NCBI RefSeq assembly: GCF_024166365.1
Contig: NC_064819.1
Location: 206,981,293-207,045,292 of the forward strand
From: Elephas maximus indicus
Taxonomy: Eukaryota; Chordata; Mammalia; Proboscidea; Elephantidae
DNA: 64,000 nt
Direction of reading: 5' to 3'
Of this stretch, positions 55,527 through 64,000 are shown one piece after another (positions within the stretch are counted from its first letter, which is position 1; each line of letters begins with the position of its first letter). The notes beneath the pieces are model-generated. The model worked only from the letters and a program-made list of their open reading frames with translations. It made no database searches and had not been told where the DNA came from. The translations under genes and the position numbers were made by a program.

Positions 55527-58500
55527 ACAGGCCTCTTTAGGAGGGAATGGGAGGTTAGGGTTGTTGACTATACGAGACTATATTCTGGTGATTTTCATAC
55601 TGGTTACGGGGGTTGGGGGGTTCCAAAATGCTTCCCAGGGTTTAGGTTGCAGCTATAGTAGTAAAAAGTCCCACAAAGTAGCTTTTAGAAATATTCGGTA
55701 TTTTTTTTATTTTGAAAACGCTGCCTGTAATTTATCCAATTTTTATGGTATTGTTTTCATATGGCAACATTTATAATCATATACCCATTACAGAGAAAGA
55801 AAGGCCAAAACACAAATGATCGAAAATCACCGACAAAGGGAGTCCATGTCAGGTCCTGAATTACTGAGTGATTTTCTAATATTAGGTTTAATCTGCATTT
55901 ATGAACACCTTTAATGTATAAAAAATAATTACACTGTCACTTTACATTGGTAACTGTGGAGCCCAAAATTAATAAGATGAAGAACACACCAAACATGAGG
56001 GGAAAATGTGTGAAACATTTAAATGACAAACAGGGGTTGGCAGGTCTTGTAAACACTGTTTATGTATTCTATGAGATAGCCCGATGACATACGGGCTCAA
56101 CTTGCCAAAAAAAGAATTTCAAATTTTTACAGAAAACCACTCATAAATATAAAATTACACTTTTGTTTTTATATGTGCTGTGTTTCTATAAATGTTAATA
56201 TTTGTTGTCTGTGTTTTCAATGATCATTTATTTATAGTTGAATTTAGAGTCATGTAATGCCATGTAGAATAGCCATCAGATTTCAGAAGTTCCAAAAGAA
56301 ATCTTCTTCATTTCAGGTGAAACTTGTCACTATATTTGGTATTTCTGGCAAGGCACAAAAACAGATACCGGTTTGTTTTTCCCTAAAATTATAATTCATC
56401 TGAATTGTTAGCAGGGGCTTAGAGATCAACCACAATATGAAACAGTTCAAGGTTTATCATTATTAATTCTCATTTCGTGTCTGTGATTCTGAAACCCCTC
56501 CTGATCATACATAAAGTGAGAAAATATGTATTCTAATCACAATTGTAACCATGTACTCATAAGAAATCGCTGAAATTAAAGTGCTCTGTGTGTGTGTGTG
56601 TGCGCGCACTTTTTGCTTAATTTTTGCAACATCCTAAACACATCAGGGAATCTGGAGAGAGGATAGTGTGACCTGTGTGAATACCCTGTGGTGATGGTCA
56701 GTAGGCTCTTAAGATCCTGATTAGCCCCTTGACCAGATAGCCTTTGGCACCCAGAGTGAGCGGCTCCGGCCGCAGCTCTCAGGAAGGAGAAGTGGGTTCC
56801 TCCAAAAGCAAACAACCTTCGACCCAGGGTCTTCATTTGGGCCCATCAGGTCAACAGTTGTTTTCACAGAACATTGGCAATTGTCTTTTTCCTTGTGTCA
56901 GAAGCCTCTTGAAACATTATACGAGGATAATTAAGTGGTGAATAAGGGTCAATGTGGGCAAATAAATCAAACTGATAGTTTGAACACAGACTGATTGAGC
57001 AAAAACAAGGAATTTTGCCATGCTTGTTACTGCAGCGCTTGATGTTAACTGACTTTGTTAACATTAAATCCAAGGGCAGCAAGTGGGAAAGCTTTGTGTG
57101 GAATGAAAAGCTGAGCAAAGAGACATGCGATTTAATTGTTCAGCTTTATTTTTGAAATAAAGACACGCAGCGCATCCATTTAGTTGACTTTAGTGGAGCA
57201 CAAAACCAAACCCATTCTTTAGAATACTAATTGAGTTAGAAGATGCTTTCCTTATGTGTAACAGAGATGCACCAAATACTGGTGGAATCATCAGGTTTCT
57301 AGAGCAGAAGGAAAGAGTTAAAGAAAAAAAAAAAAAATAAGAAGGGAAGTTAAGTCCCTGTATCTGATGAGACAGATTTAATATGTGAGTAAATATAATA
57401 TAATCTTATAAATGTTTTAAATCATGTATCATAAATCTAGTAGATTGTAAATACTTATACAATAAGAAATGATTGAAATCAAGTTTGCGAACTTATGGAG
57501 GAGATTTTGTTCGGCACCAGGCAACCTGGAAAACCTAAAAAAGGAAAGAGAGAGACGGAGAGAGAGAACATTTAAGAAGGCTGCAGTGTGTCCTTCAAGC
57601 TGTTCAAGGAGGAAAAATATCAGAAAATAAATGCAAAAAGGAAATCTATCTTGTAGTAAGAATAGAGAGGCACTACTTATTTTTTTTTTTTTTTTTTTTA
57701 CAAATACGGATCTTAACTATTTTATTTTCCTGGCAGCAAAAACTTCACTTCACTATCCACTTCCAATTTTGCAGAAATAAATATGTCATTTAAATGATTA
57801 TTTCAAGTTATGTTAATTCTCTCAGTTGTTCTTTCACAGTCTTGCTCCAATTTCCATGAAGTTCTTGTATCAGAGAGTGGAGGACACTGCGTTTAAAAAC
57901 ATATCTTCACATGAGAACACCATCAACCTTTTAAATGGTGACCATTAATACTTTCATATAAAAAGCGAAAGAAATTGTGTTTGAAGCATAAACTTATTAA
58001 AATATATACTGTACTTAATTATTATAGTTACCTCATACCCTTATTACACCATCTGAGTTTTAGCATAAACAAGAGAACTATTTTACAAGCTTATTCAAAA
58101 GAAAAATCTATACAGAGAAGGGAGAAATGAACTGCTCCCACCCCTCTCTCTGCTCATTTTGTATTTAGATGGCTTGAAGAAGTTGGCTATGTGGTGAATA
58201 GTAGTTGCGAACAGAAATTTGTGAATTTAGAGACATTTAAGTGATATTTGTTTGGAGCACTGATTACACATCCAATCCCATATTTGGGCATCTCTCTTCA
58301 TTTTTTACTTTAAATACAGGCATAAATACCAATATGCTTAGATTAATGAAAGTAACACTATTGGTTATTGATGCTGTCTTTGAACTGGGTTAATATAAAA
58401 TAACTGGCAAGAGTATGTTATATGGGGAAGTGGGTGGTTACCTTTTGCAGTGCTCCTATTTTTTGTTTGTTTGTTTCCCCATAAATAATTTCACATAAAG

Positions 58501-60655
58501 AATCTGAGAGACGCTCATCTATGAGCCGCCTGCTCTGAGAAAGTGGGCTGAGAAAGGTGTAATGGATTATGGAGGGAGATGAAGGCAAGCTCACACCATA
58601 TCCAATCAGCCTTTTTCTTAAAGGTCAGGACATTCTGTCTGGGTCCATTCGTGTTTTTGATTCTGCCCGTTTTACTATTCAGCAACACAATGTAACTGTC
58701 AGTCTCAACAACAGTTCCTGGATCCACTGGCTCCGCTGCTCTCGGGGTAACATACAATATTTCACAGCCACAAAACAATTCAGCCTCTGCATGGGCAAAC
58801 CATATGATGACCACGGGGAGCAATATGGTCACACCCTACTGAGCACTCTTAAGGGGACTCTGTAAAGAACTACATCTAAAAAAGAATAAGGCTTTGCTCT
58901 TCTGTGTTTTGGCATACTTACCAAATAGCATTTTAATGTTTCATTTTTATCAGCTGAAGTCAAATGCAAATACTCCCCCCTCTGCTCCATTTCAGTAGAT
59001 GAAGACAGCTTTACTGCTATGCAAAACATTTGCAGTCATGGAGTTAGGAGGGTGATAGATATTAGAAATAATTTAGCACATTAATGATGGCCTTGTTGGA
59101 TTTCCCCTGTGTGTGTTTTGTTATATTATTTATTTCTCTTTCCAAACAAAACCAGACACCAGCTCAAATTTATACAGGCCAACGATGGATTCTGACAGTC
59201 TGGGGAGATCAGAGAACCAATACTCTGCCTAACATAATTTTAAACCACTGGGATCTGAACTGAGCCCTAGAGAATTAATGCATATGGCACACTGTCAAAG
59301 GATTTGGCCTGGAATACTACTTTTTGACCAGCTGATTGACTTCAGCTACATACAGTTCAGTCTGCCACTTCCCTCACAGGGAAATTAAATAAAGAAACTA
59401 TTTATGTAAAACAACAGCAGAGAAAAAGAAACAAAAAAGAAAAGGAAGAACTACCTCCTTAGGCACACAGATCAATCTGTTTCTCTCCTACCCGAGGTTT
59501 ATTCTTATTGCTAGATTTTTCCATTTCTAATCTGTCTTCAACCAAGTGTCACCATGAATTAATTTTTTTCAGTAAATACATTTTTAAAACTTTATAAGAT
59601 TTCTCTTGAATTTTTTTAAATTCAAAAATATTTCTGTGTATTTACAAGAAATTTGTGTCTTCCTTCCATCCTTCCCCAAGGATGCATCTAAAGACCTCTT
59701 CAGGTTGATAGAACTAAACTGATGAGCTACATGAGCTATCATTTAATGATTCCTCTAATTGTGCTAGGATCAATCATGACTGAAAACCATTTTTCCAGTT
59801 CTACATTAGTAAACATGCACAGCAGTTGTCTACGCATGTGCGCCTATTCATATGAGAATGTGAAGATTAGGGGTTTTCTTTCTGATTGACTCCGGTCTAT
59901 TATAACGGAGGGGCCGGTGAGACTTATGAACAACAAATGATTCACCTTTGGCTTTAGCTTGCATTTTCGTACTTTTGCTTAAGTAGTGTTCTGTCTGATG
60001 TTCTGAGAATTTATAAAGCAAAGTTTAATTTTAATGAAAAATAAAACCAAAAGGTTAAAAACTGACTTTGGAAAAGCTGGAAAATGGCTTACCTTCCCTA
60101 ATTTGTCTCTTGTTCTGAAATTTTACTTGATGTTGTGCTATAACGGATACAGCTATTGCATTTAATATTGATGGAGAATACCAATCTCAGTGAATCTAGG
60201 TTTTTATCTAAATTGACCACTCAATACCTGTCAAGATTATACCAGTACAACATAACAAAGTAATAATAATAATAATAAATTGGTCATAAAAATTAAATGA
60301 ATGAAAAATCCACAGTTAAATATTAAGGCGTGACTAATGGTGCATCCTGCCAAGAACAACTACCTTGTTTCCTGCAACATTTCTTGCCTTCACAATGGAC
60401 GCTGACACTAGGTTTGAGTGAGATGGTTTTGTCCATGTATAATCCAGGGCTTAAAAACTGAAATGTCTTTAGGGGCCAGGCCACAGTAGTCTGGATATAA
60501 GATCAGAGGTTGTGCTATAGACTGTGGTGACCCTAGCACCTGTCCCAGCCAAATGCCAGCCCATTACCATGTAAGAATGTCATGCTGATATTTTTGTCAG
60601 AATTCCCTTTCTTTTTTTCCAAGAGAAGTTACATGTTTTGTCACTTGCATTTTCT
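55527..60655. other. 5-kb repeat-free island
   Basis: No SINE, LINE, LTR or DNA transposon recognised in about 5.1 kb, although the rest of the window averages close to one AfroSINE or LTR per kb. Contains short A-runs and a TG/CG run (56587-56607), and several composition-balanced blocks (56700-57120, 58500-58870, 59100-59400). No coding frame is supported. A conserved noncoding cluster is possible. Confidence 0.45.
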
Positions 60656-60856
60656 TCAGTTGCTGTCAAGTCAATTCTGACTCATGGTGACCCTGTGTGT
60701 GTCAGAGTAGAACTGTACTCTAAAGAGTTTTCAATGGTTCAATTTTCAGAAATGGATCACCAGGCTTTTTTTCAAAGCATCTCTGGGTGGATTCAAACCT
60801 CCAGCCTTTCAGGAAGCAACTGAGCTTGTTAACCATTTACATCACCCAGGGACTCT
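60656..60856 (-). repeat. AfroSINE, long subfamily
   Basis: AGTTGCTGTCAAGTCAATTC, GTGTGTGTCAGAGTAGAACT, ATGGATCACCAGGCTTTTTT, TTACATCACCCAGGGACTC. Confidence 0.92.
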
Positions 60857-61226
60857 ATATGTTTTCCCATACAAATGAAACACGTCTCTGAGCCCCTTTC
60901 AACTTACTGGGAACCAGTGTGTGATCTGGGATGTAATCAGATATGACTGTTCTTAGTTCTTAATGATATCATGTATGCTACTAGGCCTTGAGTTGGATTG
61001 CAGGTTATATGGCAAAATGGTAAAATATTTTAACATGTGACTCGATCACTTCCTCTAAGCTTAGAGGAATTTAACTGCTTCTCCAGGAGGCAAGATAAGG
61101 AAGAAGGCCTGTTTTCTAGCTTCTCTAAAATCTTTACCTTGCAGCTTCTTAAGTTGTTTAAAGTATACACATTGGATTATGATTTCTCATAACATCGGTA
61201 CAGTATAGACTACTTAGCTATCTCCC

Positions 61227-62567
61227 TAACTTAGGCTGGGTTCTTTAGAGAAGCAAAACCAGCAAAGTGTATATATACAGAGAGAGATTTACATCAAGGG
61301 AATGGCTCACGCAGTTGTAGAGGTGTAACGTCCCAAGTCCATGAGTCACGAAGAAGGATTCTCCTGATTCACACAGCTCCGGGGGCTGACAAACCCAAGA
61401 TCAGCAGGCCGGAGAGCAGAGCTGTTGCTCCCAGGCTGTGAAGATTGACAAATCCCAAGATCGGCAGGCAAGGCCACAGGTAAGCTGCTAGCTCAAGTCC
61501 TAAGAAGCAGAGGCCAGATGCAGGAGCCAGCTGCAGGATTCAGAACGAGCCAAAGCCCCAGAGCCCTGCCTGAATATCCACCAACACTTGATGCAGGCCA
61601 CATGCCCAGGGAAACTCCCTTTCAACTGATTGGCTACTCACAGTAGATCTCATCATGGGGGTGATTACATATCAAATCTCAATAGGGAAGTGATCACAAC
61701 ATTATATGACTGCCAAAACACTGAGAATCATGTCCCAGCCAAGTTAACACACAATCTTAACCATCGCAGTCCACCCCATAGAACAGGGACTCAGTGTTGG
61801 TCTTTGCTGCAGTGGCTGTAGCCAAGTTGGCCTTGGTGAGTGGAAGTCCATGTTGCTGGGCCCATGCATAACTTCCACACCATGGATTAGCAGTGCCCTC
61901 TTTACTACAGGAAGCAGAGTCATCAACATCTTTAAGACTAAACAGACTTGAAAACCAATTTGGAAAATTTATCCTTATAATTTTGTTTCTCTAGAACCAC
62001 TCAGTACCAGATGCCTTAGGCTGGGTTCTCTAGAGATACAAAACCAATAAAATGTATAAATATATATATAGAGAGAGAGGAGAGAGATTTATGTAAAGGA
62101 AATGGCTCACATGGTTGTAGAGGCTGTAACGTCAGAAGCCCGTGGGTCAGGAAAGAGACTTCTCATGATTCACATAGCTGCCGGGGCTGGCAAATCCAAG
62201 ATTGGTAGGCAGGAGAGCAGGGCTGTTGCTCACAGGCTGTGAAGAACGAATGCAAAGATTGGCAGGCAAGACAGCAGGTAAGCTGCTAGCTCAAGTCCTA
62301 AGAAGCAGAGGTCGGATGAACAGGAGCCAGCTGCAGGATCCGGAATGAGCAAAAGCCCCAGAACCCTACCTGAACATCCACCCCTAATGGATGCAGGCCA
62401 CACACCTAAGGAAACTTCCTTTCAAATGATTGGCTACTCACAGCAGATCCCATCATGGGGGTGATTACATATCAAATCTCAACAGGGAAGTGATCACAAC
62501 ATTATATGACTGCCAAAACACAAGCATCATAGCCCAGGCAAGCTGACACACAGTCTTAACCATCATA
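61227..62567 (-). mobile_element. Miniature two-LTR provirus (MaLR-like)
   Basis: Two LTRs in the same orientation, 61227-61768 (542 bp) and 62012-62567 (556 bp), with 243 bp between. Target-site duplication CTCCC at 61222-61226 and 62568-62572 flanks the pair, not each LTR, so this is one insertion. Minus-strand sequence after the 5' LTR (TGGTACTGAGTGGTTCTAG) resembles a tRNA-Leu-type primer-binding site, and a GGGGTGGAC run precedes the other LTR. No gag, pol or env sequence, so it could only be mobilised in trans. LTRs are about 80-85% alike by eye, so it is old. Confidence 0.75.
61769..62011 (-). mobile_element. Internal region of the miniature provirus
   Basis: 243 bp without an open frame of note. 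Either a deleted internal part of a MaLR or a compact nonautonomous design. Confidence 0.5.
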
Positions 62568-62844
62568 CTCCCTAAGCTCTTTTTGCCTTTTCCCTTGGGT
62601 ACATGACTGTGTAGCAAAAGACTGGTTTTCCCATTCTTCTTTGCAGTTAGATGTGACCAAGTTCTCAGTGATGGAATGTGAAAGGAGGTGGGGGTGCCAT
62701 CTCAGGGACTATAACTTAAGGCATTGGGCTGTTTCATCTGCATCCTTTTTCTTTCTCACTGGCTGAACCTAGACATGGTGGTAACCCAGGTTCAGCCATA
62801 TGGATGATAAGAATGCCCTAAGGGTGAGGAAGAAACATGGAAGC
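62568..62844. other. Possible old LTR or unique DNA
   Basis: GTGTAGCAAAAGACTGG and TCTTTGCAGTTAGATGTGAC recall an old mammalian repeat, which would continue after the LTR at 63338-63500. Low certainty. Confidence 0.35.
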
Positions 62845-63337
62845 TGTCTTAGGTTATCTAGTGCTGCTATAACAGAAATACCACAAGTAGATGTCTTTAA
62901 CAAAGAGAAGATTATTCTCTCTCAGTCTGGTAGGCATGAAGTCCAAATTCAGGGTGTCAGTTCCAGGGGAGGGCTTTCTCTCTCCATTGGCTCTAAGGAA
63001 GGGCCCTTGTTATCAATCTTCCCCAGTCGAGGAGCTTCTCAGTACAGGGACTCTGGGTCCAAACGAAGCTTTATTCTCCTGGCTCTTGTTTCTTGGTGGT
63101 ATGAGATTTCATTTCTCTCTGCTTGGTTCTCTCTCTCATATCTCAAAAGAAATTGACTTTAGACACAACTCAATCTTATAGATTGGGTCTTGCTTCATTA
63201 ACATCATAGAGGCAGGATTTACAACACATAGGAAAATCATATCCGATGACAAAATAGTGGACAATCACACAATACTGGAAATCATGGCCTAGCCAAGCTG
63301 ACACACATTTTTGGGGAACATAATTCAATGCATAACA
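62845..63337 (-). mobile_element. MaLR-like solo LTR
   Basis: TGTCTTAGGTTATCTAGTGC to AATTCAATGCATAACA (TG...CA). Imperfect 5-bp flanks GAAGC 62840-62844 and TAAGC 63338-63342. Same family as 5942-6444, reverse orientation. Confidence 0.75.
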
Positions 63338-64000
63338 TAAGCATCCTGAGTATCTGTAATCCGTGTAAAGCAGGACTATTCCACAGACCTGAAACGCTCA
63401 GTGCAGAAGAGAGAGCAATAAACTATGTTTGTAAAGTCACTATATTTTGGGATTGCTTTGTTTCAGCAGTTTAACATTACTCCAGTGAATACATTCAGAT
63501 ACATCTGTGTTAAAGAGAATTACAAAAATACGTTTTAAAGCCAAAATAGAAATAATTTACAGCTAATTTCTATCACTGTTCCCCTCCATTATCATCGATG
63601 ATTGAAAGCCAATTGGAGCCCAACAGGGAAGATGAAGTCCTGCAAGTGGGCAACTATGTGTTGCAAAATGCATGGCATCTAAACTAATACTTGTCAAATA
63701 TGAGTTATAACATATTTTCTTGTAACTTTATAGTGTAATATCTGTCTGTGCTTTTATTTCTAGTGAAAATAAATAATTTACTTAAGCTATCTCTCCCAAA
63801 AAAAGGATTCTGTTAAATAGAAAACTTAGCTTGATTTACTCAGCTATTTTCAGTGATGGGATTTTTTTCTCTGGCAAGTTGAGATGATGCCCCACAATGT
63901 TCTTCTGTCCTGAACAGGGACTCTTCTCGTTTGCCATCCTAGTAACTCAGGAATCAAGAGGAGCAGAACCAGTCATTTTTTCCACAATTTTATTTCATCT
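63338..64000. other. Unique sequence to window end
   Basis: No gene. 63400-63480 (AATAAACTATGTTTGTAAAG) could be the tail of an old LTR. Confidence 0.3.

Noticed and set aside
58515..58865. Novel small protein gene
   Set aside because: Overlapping frames on both strands, no motif, no splice or initiation support.
61227..62567. Retrovirus with genes
   Set aside because: Only 243 bp lie between the LTRs; no gag, pol or env sequence.

Overview
This window is mammalian nuclear DNA and almost certainly afrotherian; a paenungulate such as an elephant is my best inference. About 35 whole or partial AfroSINEs occur on both strands, all with the same pattern (sense strand: tRNA-like head GGAGCCCTGGTGGCGCAG, B-box GGTTCGAATCC, tail GTCGCTATGAGTCGGAATCG). 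They sit beside RTE-clade LINEs that share this tail, together with L1, MIR, L2, MER20-like and MaLR-like LTR copies. I see no intact host protein-coding gene and no functional RNA gene. There is one gene-derived retrocopy (CUTA, 214-781) and one long open frame, the L1 ORF2 fragment at 33629-36565. The window reads as intergenic or intronic DNA built by nested retrotransposition, with a few repeat-poor islands that may be regulatory.

Layout. 1-785: AfroSINE and CUTA retrocopy. 786-4640: LTRs, AfroSINEs, a 74-bp tandem duplication. 4640-10420: an old L1 split by a 4-kb RTE insertion whose 5' part is inverted (twin-priming signature) and which itself received two LTRs and an AfroSINE. 10700-14475: a 5'-3' fused RTE derivative, a second RTE broken by another insertion, an LTR and a TcMar-type element. 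14475-23846: mostly unique AT-rich DNA with scattered SINEs. 23847-26225: RTE carrying an inserted L1 3' UTR. 26370-33570: MIR, old L1, LTR and SINEs. 33605-38307: a young L1 insertion with an open ORF2 fragment, complete 3' UTR and a 3' transduction of about 710 bp, bounded by 14-bp target-site duplications. 38600-43000: SINEs (one with a tRNA-Gly head), LTRs, MIRs, a hAT-like element and an ERV LTR inside a SINE. 43585-46250: an inverted duplication flanking a GATA microsatellite. 46490-50580: LTRs, L2, MIR and SINEs. 50658: a near-consensus CTCF motif. 50677-52745 and 55527-60655: repeat-poor islands. 60656-63500: AfroSINE, a miniature two-LTR provirus with 5-bp target-site duplications, and one more LTR.

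How the parts relate. L1 enzymes probably made the CUTA retrocopy (A-tail and 13-bp duplications). The RTE LINE and the AfroSINEs share both the 3' tail and a block from the RTE 5' region, so the SINE looks like a tRNA head joined to fused RTE ends. Nesting gives relative ages: old L1 < RTE < LTRs and AfroSINEs within it; the L1 with the 3' transduction is among the youngest.

All family names come from motif recognition by eye. No alignment or database search was run, and boundaries without stated target-site duplications are good to about 10-20 bp.
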